DNA from: Actinopolymorpha cephalotaxi
GTDB taxonomy: Bacteria; Actinomycetota; Actinomycetes; Propionibacteriales; Actinopolymorphaceae
Length of the DNA stretch: 64,000 nucleotides
Assembly (NCBI RefSeq): GCF_013408535.1
Contig: NZ_JACBZA010000001.1
Span: 310,001 to 374,000 of the forward strand
Reading direction: 5' to 3'
Shown: piece by piece, positions 52,176-61,252 of the stretch
Layout: every line of letters begins with the position of its first letter
How positions within the stretch are numbered: the stretch's first letter is position 1
The notes under the pieces: generated by a model
Database searches by the model: none
Seen by the model: only the letters and a program-made list of their open reading frames with translations
Told to the model about the DNA's origin: nothing
Position numbers and translations under genes: made by a program

Positions 52176-54839
52176 GTGCAACGACGACTGGTGCGCCTCG
52201 CGGTCGCTCTGGTGACCCTGCTCGCGCTCGTTCTGGTCGTGGGCAGTGCCGCCGCGATCGTCGCCGTTCGGCGCTCGCTTCCCGGGTACGACGGCGAGGC
52301 GCGGCTGCCCGGGCTGTCGGCCGCCGTGGAGGTCCGGCGCGACGCGCGGGGCGTTCCGCAGATCTACGCCGACACCCCCGAGGACCTGTTCCGCGCCCAG
52401 GGGTACGTCCAGGCGCAGGACCGCTTCTACGAGATGGACTTCCGGCGGCACCTCACCGCCGGGCGGCTGGCGGAGTGGTTCGGACCGCGGCTGGTGTCCA
52501 CCGACAGGTTCGTCCGCACCATGGGCTGGCGCCGGGTGGCGGCGGAGGAGTACCCCCGGCTGTCGGACCCCGTACGCGGCTACCTGCGGGCGTTCACCGA
52601 CGGCGTCAACGCCTACCTCGACACCCACAGCGGATCCCGCCTGTCGGTGGAGTACACCCTCGGCCTGCTCGGGCCCGAGCAGCGCCCCGAGCCCTGGTCG
52701 CCGGTCGACTCGCTGGCCTGGCTGAAGGCGATGGCGTGGGACCTGCGGGGCAACCTCGACGACGAGATCGCCCGGGCGCTGGACTCGACCAGGCTGGCAC
52801 CGGACCGGGTCGACCAGCTCTATCCCGCGTACCCCTTCGACCGGCACCCGCCGATCGTCACCCAGCTGCCGACGGCGGACAGCGCGGCGGACAGCGCGGC
52901 GGGCGGCGACTCCGGCGCCGGGTCCGTCCGGATGCCCGGCCGGTCGGTCGTCGTCCCCGCCGGGCCCCGCACTCCGGCCGGCGGCCCACCGCTCACCGGC
53001 CCACCGCTCACCGACCCCGCGGCCGACTCGCCGCCCCCCGGCCTGCCCGCCGACACCGCGGCGGCGTTGCGGGAGGCTCGTGCGTTCCTCGCCGGAGCGC
53101 CCTCCCCGCTCGGCCCCGGCGACGGGGCGAACGCCGGCATCGGCTCGAACTCCTGGGTGGTCGCGGGCTCCCACACCACCACCGGCAAGCCGATGCTCGC
53201 CAACGACCCGCACCTGGCTCCCCAGCTGCCCTCGCTGTGGTACCAGATCGGCCTGCACTGCCGGGTGGTCGGCGAGGACTGCCCGTTCGACGTGGCGGGC
53301 TTCGGTTTCTCCGGGATGCCGGGTGTGGTGATCGGCCACAACGACCGGATCGCGTGGGGACTCACCAACCTCGGCGCGGACGTCACCGACCTCTACGTCG
53401 AGCGGATCGACGGCGACAGCTACCTGTACGACGGAGCGCGGGAGCCGCTGACCACCCGGCGGGAGACGATCAAGGTCCGGGGCCGGCACCCGGTCGAGGT
53501 GGTCGTCCGCTCCACCCGGCACGGCCCGGTGCTGTCCGACGCGAACCCGTCCGTCGGCCGCGCCGTCGGCGGGTCCCGGGTCGGCCGCTGGTCGCGGGCC
53601 GGCGGCTGGCAGACCGCGGTCGCGCTGCGGTGGACCGCGCTGGAGCCGGGCAAGGCCGCAGAAGCGTTGTTCGGCATCGACGCGGCGCGCGACTGGCAGT
53701 CGTTCCGCGCCGCGGCGGCGTTGTTCGACTCGCCCGCGCAGAACCTCGTCTACGCCGACGTCGACGGGCACATCGGCTACCAGGCGCCGGGCCGGATCCC
53801 GATCCGCAAGGGCAGCGACGGCCGCTGGCCGGTCCCGGGGTGGAGCAGCGACTACGACTGGACCGGCTGGGTGCCCTTCGACCGGCTGCCGGCCGAGTTC
53901 GACCCGCCGCGCGGCTACATCGTCACCGCCAACCAGGCGGTCGCACCGGCGTCGTACCCCTTCCAGCTCGCCGACCACTACTCCTACGGCTACCGCAGCG
54001 ACCGGATCGGCGACCTGATCACCGAGCTGATCCGCCGCGAGGGCCGGCTCGACGTCGCCGACATGCAGGCCATCCAGACCGACACCCGCAACGAAGCCGC
54101 CGCCATGCTGGTGCCGTACCTCCTGCGGGTCCGCGTCGACGACTTCACCGCGCAGGCCCAGCGGCTGTTCCGCGGCTGGAACTACAGCCAGGGCGCCGAC
54201 TCCGCGCCCGCGGCGTACTTCAACGCGGTCTGGGCGAGGTTGCTCGGGGACACCTTCCACGACGAGCTGCCGAGGAACGCCTGGCCGTCGGGCGGTGACC
54301 GGTGGTGGGAGGTCGTGCGCGGCCAGCTGAGCCGGCCGAACAGCCCGTGGTGGGACGACGTACGCACCAAGGGAGTACGAGAGGACCGCGACGTCATCCT
54401 GCGCCGGGCACTGGAGGGCGCGCGCCGGGACCTCACCCGGCGGCTGGCGAAGGATCCGGCCGAGTGGCGGTGGGGTCGGCTGCACCGGCTGGAGCTCGTC
54501 GACCAGTCGTTCGGGCGAAGCGGGGTGGCGCCGCTGGAGCGGCTCTTCAACCGCGGCCCCTACGACCTTCCCGGCGGGACGGACGCGGTGCTGGCGACCG
54601 CGTGGAACGCCGCGACCGGGTTCGACGTGCGGGCAGTCCCGTCGATGCGGATGGTCGTGGACCTCGCCGACTTCGACCGTTCGCGCTGGGTCAACCTCAC
54701 CGGCATCTCCGGGCATCCGGGGTCGGCGCACTACAACGACCAGTTCAGGACCTGGGCGGCCGGCGGCACGTTCGCCTGGCCGTACGCCAAACCCGCGGTG
54801 GAGCGGGCCGCCGAGCATCTGCAGGCGCTGGTTCCCTAG
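52176..54839 (+). CDS. Penicillin-acylase-family (Ntn) hydrolase, membrane-anchored
   Basis: About 887 residues from GTG 52176. One N-terminal helix (RLVRLAVALVTLLALVLVVGSAA) anchors or exports it. The A-chain region contains GVPQIYADTPEDLFRAQGYVQAQDRFYEMDF. The spacer (about 220-300) is Ala/Ser/Pro-rich. Auto-cleavage before Ser324 (GIG-SNSWVVAG) would create the catalytic N-terminal Ser of the B-chain; PMLANDPHLAPQLPSLWYQ and WGLTNLGADVTDLY follow. Acts on acylated amides such as beta-lactams, quorum-sensing acyl-homoserine lactones or lipopeptides. A TAGGCT box ends seven bases before the start. Confidence 0.9.
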   Translation: MQRRLVRLAVALVTLLALVLVVGSAAAIVAVRRSLPGYDGEARLPGLSAAVEVRRDARGVPQIYADTPEDLFRAQGYVQAQDRFYEMDFRRHLTAGRLAEWFGPRLVSTDRFVRTMGWRRVAAEEYPRLSDPVRGYLRAFTDGVNAYLDTHSGSRLSVEYTLGLLGPEQRPEPWSPVDSLAWLKAMAWDLRGNLDDEIARALDSTRLAPDRVDQLYPAYPFDRHPPIVTQLPTADSAADSAAGGDSGAGSVRMPGRSVVVPAGPRTPAGGPPLTGPPLTDPAADSPPPGLPADTAAALREARAFLAGAPSPLGPGDGANAGIGSNSWVVAGSHTTTGKPMLANDPHLAPQLPSLWYQIGLHCRVVGEDCPFDVAGFGFSGMPGVVIGHNDRIAWGLTNLGADVTDLYVERIDGDSYLYDGAREPLTTRRETIKVRGRHPVEVVVRSTRHGPVLSDANPSVGRAVGGSRVGRWSRAGGWQTAVALRWTALEPGKAAEALFGIDAARDWQSFRAAAALFDSPAQNLVYADVDGHIGYQAPGRIPIRKGSDGRWPVPGWSSDYDWTGWVPFDRLPAEFDPPRGYIVTANQAVAPASYPFQLADHYSYGYRSDRIGDLITELIRREGRLDVADMQAIQTDTRNEAAAMLVPYLLRVRVDDFTAQAQRLFRGWNYSQGADSAPAAYFNAVWARLLGDTFHDELPRNAWPSGGDRWWEVVRGQLSRPNSPWWDDVRTKGVREDRDVILRRALEGARRDLTRRLAKDPAEWRWGRLHRLELVDQSFGRSGVAPLERLFNRGPYDLPGGTDAVLATAWNAATGFDVRAVPSMRMVVDLADFDRSRWVNLTGISGHPGSAHYNDQFRTWAAGGTFAWPYAKPAVERAAEHLQALVP

Positions 54840-54858
54840 CCGGCCCGGGCCCGGCGGG

Positions 54859-55494
54859 TCAGGACCTGAGGGTGTTCTCGTGCCTGGCGAGCGGGAAGCG
54901 CACCAGCCCCGAGGGCAGTGCGACGGCCTGCACCCGCTGGTCGTGCCGCTGGGCGGGGAGGTCGTCGTCGACGAGCTCACCCTCGTGCAGGACCGCGCAG
55001 CGGAACGCGTCCCGGGCGGCCCGGACGAGCACCCGGTCGTAGCTGCCGCCGCCGCGGCCGAGCCGCATGCCGGAGCGGTCGACGGCGAGCCCGGGTACGA
55101 GAACCGCGTCGGCGGTGCCGACGGCGGTGGGACCGAGCCGTGGGCCGGTCGGCTCGAGCAGGCCGCGGGTGGCCCGGACCAGGTCGTCGGGCCCGGTGTA
55201 GACCGCCCAGTCGAGGTCGTAGTCGGCCTCGAGGACCGGCAGCAGGACCCGGATGCCGCGCTGGCGGAGTGCGTCCAACAACGGACCCGTGCCGGGCTCG
55301 TTGCCCACTCCGACGTACGCCGCGACCACCGCGGCCCGGCTCACCTCGGACACGCTGAGCAGCACGTCACGAAGCGCGACGGCCGCCGCCTGCAGGTCGG
55401 GCGGGCGCAGCCGAGCCCGCCGCCCTAGCACGCGGCGGCGCATTTTCTCCTTGGCAAGCTGCCTGTCAGGCGGCGGGAAGCTCTCGGCCTGCAT
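54859..55494 (-). CDS. 5-formyltetrahydrofolate cyclo-ligase
   Basis: 211 residues. KEKMRRRVLGRRARL at the N-terminus, VAAYVGVGNEPGTGPLLDAL and RVLLPVLEADYDLDW in the middle, and the folate/ATP-binding signature RLGRGGGSYDR (about residues 144-154). Converts 5-formyl-THF to 5,10-methenyl-THF using ATP. It is divergent from galU, its usual neighbour in actinomycetes. A GATAAC box lies five bases before ATG 55494. Confidence 0.93.
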   Translation of the reverse strand: MQAESFPPPDRQLAKEKMRRRVLGRRARLRPPDLQAAAVALRDVLLSVSEVSRAAVVAAYVGVGNEPGTGPLLDALRQRGIRVLLPVLEADYDLDWAVYTGPDDLVRATRGLLEPTGPRLGPTAVGTADAVLVPGLAVDRSGMRLGRGGGSYDRVLVRAARDAFRCAVLHEGELVDDDLPAQRHDQRVQAVALPSGLVRFPLARHENTLRS

Positions 55495-55698
55495 GGTTCG
55501 TTATCTTCTCTCAACATTCGGGTAGACGCATCACTTCCGGGAAATGACCAACCAGATCAACCGACCGTGCGCAAATTTTCCGGCATGGTCTACAGATCGT
55601 GACCGGTCCGCGTAGGCGATGCTGTACGCGCAGTGATCAGCGGCCAGGCTCGGCGGTGCTCCGGAGCGAATACCCCCACACCCACTAGGGTTCGGCGC

Positions 55699-56658
55699 AT
55701 GGGTCACTCCGCTTCTTCCTCCACTGTCCGTAAGGCCGTCATCCCCGCCGCCGGGCTGGGCACCCGCTTCCTGCCGGCGACGAAGGCGACGCCGAAGGAG
55801 ATGCTCCCGGTGGTCGACAAGCCCGCGATCCAGTACGTCGTGGAGGAGGCCGTCGCCGCCGGACTCGAGGACGTCCTGATGATCACCGGGCGCGGCAAGC
55901 GTGCCCTGGAGGACCACTTCGACCGGGCGTGGGAGCTGGAGGAGACGCTGCGGGAGAAGGGCGACGACGACCGCCTGGCCGAGGTGCAGCTGTCCAGCCA
56001 GTTGGCCGACGTGCACTACGTCCGCCAGGGCGCGCCGAAGGGCCTGGGGCACGCGGTCCTGTGCGCCGCGCCGCACGTGGGCGACTCGCCGTTCGCCGTC
56101 CTGCTGGGCGACGACCTGATCGACGAGCGCGACCCGCTGCTGCCCGCGATGATCGACGTCCAGCGCGAGAAGGGCGGCAGCGTCGTGGCACTGATCGAGG
56201 TGGAGCCCTCGCAGGCCCACCTCTACGGCTGCGCCGCCGTCGAGGCCACCGACCGCGAGGACGTCGTGCGGATCACCGACCTGGTGGAGAAGCCGGACCC
56301 GTCGGAGGCGCCGAGCAACCTCGCGATCATCGGCCGCTACGTGCTGGCCCCGGAGGTGTTCGACGTACTCCGCGACACCAAGCCCGGGCGCGGTGGGGAG
56401 ATCCAGCTCACCGACGCCCTGCGCACCCTGGCCGGGCGCAAGGCCGAGGAGGGCGGCCCGGTGCACGGCGTCCTCTTCCGCGGCCGCCGCTACGACACCG
56501 GCGACCGCGCCGACTACCTCCGCGCGACGGTGCGGCTGGCGGCCGAGCGGGACGACCTCGGGCCGGAGTTCCTGTCCTGGCTGCGGGAGTTCGTGGCGGA
56601 GAAGGACGGGCAGGACGGTCACGACGGCGGCAACGGCAAGGACGGCAAGGGCAAGTAG
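55699..56658 (+). CDS. galU: UTP-glucose-1-phosphate uridylyltransferase
   Basis: 319 residues. Nucleotidyltransferase loop VIPAAGLGTRFLPATKATPKEMLP at about 14-37, VVDKPAIQYVVEEA, GLGHAVLCA and LLGDDLID, then VEKPDPSEAPSNLAIIGRYVL: all diagnostic of GalU. Makes UDP-glucose for cell-wall and storage polysaccharides. The tail is Lys/Gly/Asp-rich. TAGGGT at 55686-55691 ends seven bases before ATG 55699, so the mRNA is probably leaderless. First gene of the plus-strand run into moeA. Confidence 0.95.
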   Translation: MGHSASSSTVRKAVIPAAGLGTRFLPATKATPKEMLPVVDKPAIQYVVEEAVAAGLEDVLMITGRGKRALEDHFDRAWELEETLREKGDDDRLAEVQLSSQLADVHYVRQGAPKGLGHAVLCAAPHVGDSPFAVLLGDDLIDERDPLLPAMIDVQREKGGSVVALIEVEPSQAHLYGCAAVEATDREDVVRITDLVEKPDPSEAPSNLAIIGRYVLAPEVFDVLRDTKPGRGGEIQLTDALRTLAGRKAEEGGPVHGVLFRGRRYDTGDRADYLRATVRLAAERDDLGPEFLSWLREFVAEKDGQDGHDGGNGKDGKGK

Positions 56659-56737
56659 CAGGACGGGCGGGGTCGGTGGGACGGCCCGGGCCGGGACGCA
56701 GACGCGCGGTACGTGCGGTGAGATCGGAGGACCCGCG

Positions 56738-57982
56738 GTGAGAACCGTCGACGAGCACCTCGCCCAGGCGCTGGCCGCCGTGCAGCAGCTGCCGCCGTTC
56801 CAGCAGCACCTGCTGGACGCGCAGGGGTGCGCGTTGTGTGAGGACGTCGAGGCCGGCCTCGACCTCCCGTCGTTCGACAACTCCTCGATGGACGGGTACG
56901 CCGTCCGGCGGAAGGACGTCGAGACCGCGAGCGAGGACTCGCCCGTGGTGCTTCCTGTCATCGGCGACCTGCCGGCGGGCGGGGTGGAGGCACTCGCCCT
57001 CGCACCCGGCATGGCCCTGCGGATCATGACCGGAGCCCCGATCCCACACGGCGCGGACGCGGTCGTCCCCGTCGAGTGGACCGACGGCGGCGTGGCCAAG
57101 GTCTCGATCACCCAGGCGCCCGGCGACCGCGACTACATCCGGCGGCGCGGCGAGGACGTCCGCACCGGCCAGCTGCTGGTCCGCGCGGGTACCCGGCTGG
57201 ACGCCCGCCGGATCGGGCTGCTCGCCTCGGTCGGCCGCGACGTCGTGTGGGTACGCCCGCGGCCCCGCGTGGTCGTTCTCTCCACCGGCTCGGAGCTGCG
57301 CGAACCCGGCCAGCCGCTGGGCGTGGGCGCCATCTACGACTCCAACAGCTTCACCCTGGCCGCCGCCGCACGGGAGGCCGGCGCGATCGCCTACCGCGTG
57401 GTGGGCGTGCCCGACGACGAGCGGGAGTTCATGCGGGTGCTGGAGGACCAGCTGGTCCGGGCCGACCTCGTGGTCACCAGCGGCGGCGTCAGCGTCGGCG
57501 CCTACGACGTGGTCAAGTCGGTGCTGAGCCGGCTCGGCACGGTGGAGTTCACCAGCGTCGCGATGCAGCCGGGCAAGCCGCAGGGGTTCGGGGTGGTCGG
57601 TGAGGACTCCACGCCGATCTTCACCCTGCCCGGCAACCCGGTCAGCGCGTACGTCTCCTTCCAGGTGTTCGTACGCCCGGTGCTGCGCAAGATGCTCGGA
57701 CTCACCCCGCACGTGGCGCCGACGGTCACCGCCACCGCGACCGGCGGGTGGACCTCGCCCGAGGGAAAGCAGCAGTACACCCGGGTGCGCTACTCCGTCG
57801 ACGAGGACGGCCGCGCCCACGTCGCCCCGGTCGGTGGGCCCGGATCGCACCTGGTGGGCGGGCTGGCCGAGGCCAACGCGCTCGCGGTCGTACCCGAGGA
57901 CGTCACCCAGGTCGAGGAGGGCACGACCATGAACGTCATGCTGCTCGACGCCGAGGCCGCGGGCGGGGCTTCGTCCGGCTGA
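56738..57982 (+). CDS. moeA: Molybdopterin molybdotransferase
   Basis: 414 residues. N-terminal FDNSSMDGYAVR, then TGAPIPHGADAVVPVE, IRRRGEDV, VLSTGSEL, GAIYDSNSF and the MPT-binding VTSGGVSVGAYDVVK; C-terminal LPGNPVSAYVSFQVFV. Inserts molybdate into adenylated molybdopterin. GTG 56738 follows CGGAGG at 56725-56730. Part of the molybdenum-cofactor run moeA-moaC-mogA/moaB, separated by 70 bp from moaC. Confidence 0.95.
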   Translation: MRTVDEHLAQALAAVQQLPPFQQHLLDAQGCALCEDVEAGLDLPSFDNSSMDGYAVRRKDVETASEDSPVVLPVIGDLPAGGVEALALAPGMALRIMTGAPIPHGADAVVPVEWTDGGVAKVSITQAPGDRDYIRRRGEDVRTGQLLVRAGTRLDARRIGLLASVGRDVVWVRPRPRVVVLSTGSELREPGQPLGVGAIYDSNSFTLAAAAREAGAIAYRVVGVPDDEREFMRVLEDQLVRADLVVTSGGVSVGAYDVVKSVLSRLGTVEFTSVAMQPGKPQGFGVVGEDSTPIFTLPGNPVSAYVSFQVFVRPVLRKMLGLTPHVAPTVTATATGGWTSPEGKQQYTRVRYSVDEDGRAHVAPVGGPGSHLVGGLAEANALAVVPEDVTQVEEGTTMNVMLLDAEAAGGASSG

Positions 57983-58052
57983 GCACTGTGTGGCCCGGGC
58001 TGAGTGCGGTGGCCCAGGAACACCCGGTGACCCAGGAAGAGAAAGGCGGCGG

Positions 58053-58544
58053 ATGTCGGAACCAGCACGGCCCCGTGGTCTCACCCACGTGGACGAGTCC
58101 GGGGAGGCCCGGATGGTCGACGTGTCCGGCAAACAGGTGTCCGCCCGGACCGCGCGCGCGACCGGGCGGGTGCTCGTCAGTGCCGAGGTGGTCGCGTTGC
58201 TGCGCGGTGACGGGGTACCCAAGGGCGACGCGCTCGGCGTCTCCCGGGTCGCCGGCATCATGGGCGCGAAGCGGACACCCGACCTCGTTCCGCTGTGCCA
58301 CCCCATCGCCCTGACCGGTGTCAAGGTCGACCTGACAGTGGCCGACGACGCGGTGGAGATCACCGCGACCGTACGCACCGCCGACCGGACCGGCGTCGAG
58401 ATGGAGGCCCTCACCGCGGTCTCGGTGGCGGCCCTGTCCGTGGTCGACATGGTGAAGGCCGTCGACCCGGGCGCGGTGATCACCGACGTCCGGGTCGAGG
58501 AGAAGGCCGGGGGAGTCTCCGGCGACTGGCGGCGACCGTCGTGA
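58053..58544 (+). CDS. moaC: Cyclic pyranopterin monophosphate synthase
   Basis: 163 residues. LTHVDESGEARMVDVSGKQ at the start, the core LVPLCHPIALTGVKVDL (His of the LCHPI motif) and GVEMEALTAVSVAALSVVDMVKA: all strictly MoaC. Converts the MoaA product to cPMP, the first stable molybdopterin precursor. MoaA is not in the window. The stop overlaps the next start (GTGA). Confidence 0.96.
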   Translation: MSEPARPRGLTHVDESGEARMVDVSGKQVSARTARATGRVLVSAEVVALLRGDGVPKGDALGVSRVAGIMGAKRTPDLVPLCHPIALTGVKVDLTVADDAVEITATVRTADRTGVEMEALTAVSVAALSVVDMVKAVDPGAVITDVRVEEKAGGVSGDWRRPS

Positions 58545-59071
58545 GAGCGCTGGTGGTGACGGTGTCCAACCGCGCGGCCGCGGGCGTCTACGCCGACCGG
58601 GCCGGGCCGGTGCTCGTCGAGGGACTGGCGGACCTGGGCTTCGAGGTGGACGGGCCGCGGGTGGTGCCCGACGGCGAGCCGGTCGGCGAGGCACTCCGGG
58701 AGGCCGTCGCCGCGGCGTACGACGTGGTGCTCACCACCGGCGGCACCGGCCTGAGCCCCACCGACCGGACGCCGGAGGTCACCCGGCCGCTGCTCGACCG
58801 GGAGGTTCCGGGTTTGGCGGAGGCGATCCGGGCGTATGGTCTCGGGCGCGGCATACCTTCGGCGAGCCTGTCCCGCGGCCTTGCCGGGCTCGCGGGACGC
58901 ACCCTCGTGGTCAACCTGCCGGGTTCGACCGGAGGTGCGCGGGACGGCCTGGCCGTGCTCGCACCGGTGCTCGTCCATGCCGTCGACCAGGTGGCCGGCG
59001 GCGACCACGCGCCCGGCGATCATGTACCCCACGATCATGTCCCCGGCGATCACGCGGGAGGTGCACGCTGA
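58541..59071 (+). CDS. MoaB/MogA-type molybdopterin adenylyltransferase
   Basis: 176 residues from GTG 58541. TVSNRAAAGVYADRAGPVLVEGL at the start, VLTTGGTGLSPTDRTPE (MPT-binding loop) and LVVNLPGSTGGARDGLAVL near the end. Adenylates molybdopterin before MoeA acts. The C-terminus carries a His/Asp repeat (DHAPGDHVPHDHVPGDH) of three similar units, possibly metal-binding or just repetitive. It is coupled to moaC upstream and to the next gene through a CTGA overlap downstream. Confidence 0.93.
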   Translation: MRALVVTVSNRAAAGVYADRAGPVLVEGLADLGFEVDGPRVVPDGEPVGEALREAVAAAYDVVLTTGGTGLSPTDRTPEVTRPLLDREVPGLAEAIRAYGLGRGIPSASLSRGLAGLAGRTLVVNLPGSTGGARDGLAVLAPVLVHAVDQVAGGDHAPGDHVPHDHVPGDHAGGAR

Positions 59072-59760
59072 CCAGGACCTGGCCGGTACGGCTTTCCGAG
59101 GGCCCCGTCGGGCTGCGCCCGCTGCGCACCCGTGACGCCCGCGCCTGGCGGGACGTCCGCGCGCGCAACCTCTCCTGGCTCTCGCCGTGGGAGGCAACGC
59201 CGCCGGCGGGCGTCGAGCCGCGTCCGCGCACGTTCCGGTCGATGGTGCGGATGCTGCGGGCGCAGGCGCGCGCCGGCATCTGCCTGCCGTTCGTGGTGAC
59301 CTACACCGAGCCGCCGGCGCCGGGCGGGCGGAGCGTGCAGGTCGAACGCCTCGTCGGCCAGTTGACCGTCAGCGGTATCACGCTCGGCTCGGCCCGCTGG
59401 GCGCAGATCGGCTACTGGATCGACCAGTCCTACGCCGGCCGCGGCATCATGCCGACCGCGGTGGCGCTGGCCGCCGACCACTGCTTCTTCGTTCTCGGCC
59501 TGCACCGTATCGAGATCAACATCCGCCCGGAGAACGCAGCCAGCCTTCGGGTGGTGGAGAAACTCGGCTTCCGCAAGGAGGGCTTGCGTCCGCGCTACCT
59601 CCACATCGACGGCGACTGGCGCGACCATCTGGCGTTCGCGCTGAACGCCGAGGAGGTGCCCGAAGGTCTGCTGAACCGCTGGCGCCGCGCTCAGCGAAGC
59701 TCGCCTCCGGAGCAGCGAGGGAGCTCCGAACAGCACGGCAGCAACGCGCCACCGGGCTGA
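59068..59760 (+). CDS. RimJ/RimL-type GNAT acetyltransferase with CTG start
   Basis: About 230 residues. The fold needs the N-terminal PVGLRPLRTRDARAWRDVR region, but the first ATG in this frame is 59242, in the middle of the domain. No ATG, GTG or TTG precedes it in frame. CTG 59068 overlaps the previous stop (CTGA) and has GGGAGG six bases upstream, so it is the likely start. Acetyl-CoA site: IDQSYAGRGIMPTAVALAADH; second motif RPENAASLRVVEKLGFRKEG. Actinomycetes usually keep this gene between mog/moaB and sepX/glpR. Likely acetylates ribosomal or other N-termini. Confidence 0.85.
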   Translation: MTRTWPVRLSEGPVGLRPLRTRDARAWRDVRARNLSWLSPWEATPPAGVEPRPRTFRSMVRMLRAQARAGICLPFVVTYTEPPAPGGRSVQVERLVGQLTVSGITLGSARWAQIGYWIDQSYAGRGIMPTAVALAADHCFFVLGLHRIEINIRPENAASLRVVEKLGFRKEGLRPRYLHIDGDWRDHLAFALNAEEVPEGLLNRWRRAQRSSPPEQRGSSEQHGSNAPPG

Positions 59761-59766
59761 GTCCGG

Positions 59767-59821
59767 CCGGGTTCGGGCCGGGTTCGGGACGGGTTCGGGA
59801 CGGGTTCGGGACGGGTTCGGG
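59767..59821. repeat. 11-bp tandem repeat, five units
   Basis: The unit (C/A)CGGGTTCGGG occurs five times in a row starting at 59767, 59778, 59789, 59800 and 59811, directly after the acetyltransferase stop. No hairpin or spacer pattern; not a CRISPR. Confidence 0.8.
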
Positions 59822-59922
59822 GCGAGCCTGGGAAGAAGTCCGGGACAAGTCCTGGGGCCAGTCCGGCGACACACCGTGTTACCTGCGCCGGATTCCATGA
59901 TTTTCTGCGTACGTTCGTCCAC

Positions 59923-60972
59923 GTGGGTACTGGCCTGATCTATGCAGCGATCGTGGTTGCGTGGGCCGTCTACCTCGTCCCCCTCTGGTTACGCCGGCAC
60001 GACGAGGCGACCGCCGCGCGGCCAGTCGACGACGTCCCCTCCGAGGACGTTCCGTCGACTTCGCGCGTTCTGGCTCGCCGTCAAAGTGCCCGCCCGGCCG
60101 AGTCTGGTGGGCAGGTCGCGGTGCCACCGCAGCGCACCTCCTCGACCTCTCCGGAGTTCTCGTCGGCCTTCGCGCACTCGCGCCGGCCGGGGAGTGCTCC
60201 GGGTGTCTCCCCGGCGGCTCGCCGCAGACGCACGCTTCTTCTGCTCACCGTCCTGACCACGCTGGCCGCCGTGTTGTCGATGGCCGGCGTCGTCGGCTGG
60301 TGGAGTGTTCTGGTGCCGGTCGGGCTGACCGTGGGCTTCCTGATGGTGTCGGCCGCCGCCGCCCGGCAGGAGCGTCGGCAGGTTGATGAGCACCGGTCGA
60401 TGGACGCGCCGTCGGCCCGTCGGGTGCCCGACGACCGGCAGCGGGCCGACGACCGTCGCGAGATGCCGTCGCCGCGGACCGTGTCGCGTCACGCCGCGCC
60501 TGCTGTCACCCGCAACGTCGGTGAGGACCGGATCCGGGACGTCCCGGTCGAGACGCCCACGATCACCGTGGCCGCCTACGAGCCGCCCGTACCCTCAGCG
60601 TTCTCCACGCCTTCCACACCTTCCGTCCCGTCGGCTCCCGCCGCCGAGACAGCGCCGCCGGTCGCGTCGGACCGGGTGTCCCTGGGACCGTCGGTGCCGT
60701 CCGGTGAGCTGTGGGACCCGGTGCGGGTGCCGTTGCCGACGTACGTCACCAAGGCCAAGGCGCCGCGGACCGTCCGTACCGTCGATCTCGCCCAGTCGGG
60801 CGTCTGGGCCGCAGGCGGAACGTCGGCCGACGGCCTGCTGACCCGGCCGGGGGACGCGCCCAAGATGCTGCTCGACGAGTCCGGTGCCGATGATCGTTCC
60901 GGCGCGGAGCGGGGGTCCGCCAACGGCGAACAGAAGAGCGGCGACACCGACTGGCGGGCAGTGGGCGACTGA
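59923..60972 (+). CDS. SepX/GlpR-like divisome membrane protein
   Basis: 349 residues from GTG 59923. The N-terminal helix GLIYAAIVVAWAVYLVPLWLRRHDE is the strongest hallmark of the SepX/GlpR family, which in Streptomyces works with FtsZ in sporulation septation. A second pair of helices lies at about 105-145 (TLLLLTVLTTLAAVLSMAGVV). The rest is disordered Pro/Ser/Ala/Asp, ending in LPTYVTKAKAPRTVRTVDLAQSGVW, another conserved block. Neighbours (moa genes, RimJ-type gene) match the usual actinomycete context. Confidence 0.85.
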   Translation: MGTGLIYAAIVVAWAVYLVPLWLRRHDEATAARPVDDVPSEDVPSTSRVLARRQSARPAESGGQVAVPPQRTSSTSPEFSSAFAHSRRPGSAPGVSPAARRRRTLLLLTVLTTLAAVLSMAGVVGWWSVLVPVGLTVGFLMVSAAAARQERRQVDEHRSMDAPSARRVPDDRQRADDRREMPSPRTVSRHAAPAVTRNVGEDRIRDVPVETPTITVAAYEPPVPSAFSTPSTPSVPSAPAAETAPPVASDRVSLGPSVPSGELWDPVRVPLPTYVTKAKAPRTVRTVDLAQSGVWAAGGTSADGLLTRPGDAPKMLLDESGADDRSGAERGSANGEQKSGDTDWRAVGD

Positions 60973-61098
60973 GCCGGTGACCGGTCGATGTGTCCCCGCC
61001 GGGGCGGCGGATGCGGTGGCGTTCTGGGTGAGTGCGCGTGCTATCGTCTTGGTCGTTCGCCGCCCGCTACGCACACAGCGGGGGACGTGGCACGGGAT

Positions 61099-61175
61099 GG
61101 GGCTGTAGCGCAGTCCGGTAGCGCACCTCGTTCGCATCGAGGGGGTCAGGGGTTCAAATCCCCTCAGCTCCACCA
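61099..61175 (+). tRNA. tRNA-Ala (anticodon CGC)
   Basis: Acceptor GGGGCTG pairs with CAGCTCC including the G3-U70 pair that marks alanine tRNAs. Anticodon arm CCTCG-TTCGCAT-CGAGG gives CGC; T-arm GGTTCAAATCC. The CCA end is encoded (61173-61175). Reads GCG, a frequent codon here. Confidence 0.95.
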
Positions 61176-61252
61176 CATCTCGAAAGGCCCTGTCGGGATC
61201 ACCCGGCAGGGCCTTCGTGTGTTCGTCTCCGGGCAGTCCGTAGGCGCGGACG

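Noticed and set aside
52005-54980. 991-codon open frame on the minus strand
   Set aside because: It is antisense to the penicillin-acylase gene, has Arg/Gly/Val-rich shadow composition and no family motif. The plus-strand protein has all the expected catalytic features.
59767-59821. CRISPR-like array
   Set aside because: The 11-bp units are directly adjacent with no spacers, so it is a simple tandem repeat. No cas genes are present in the window.
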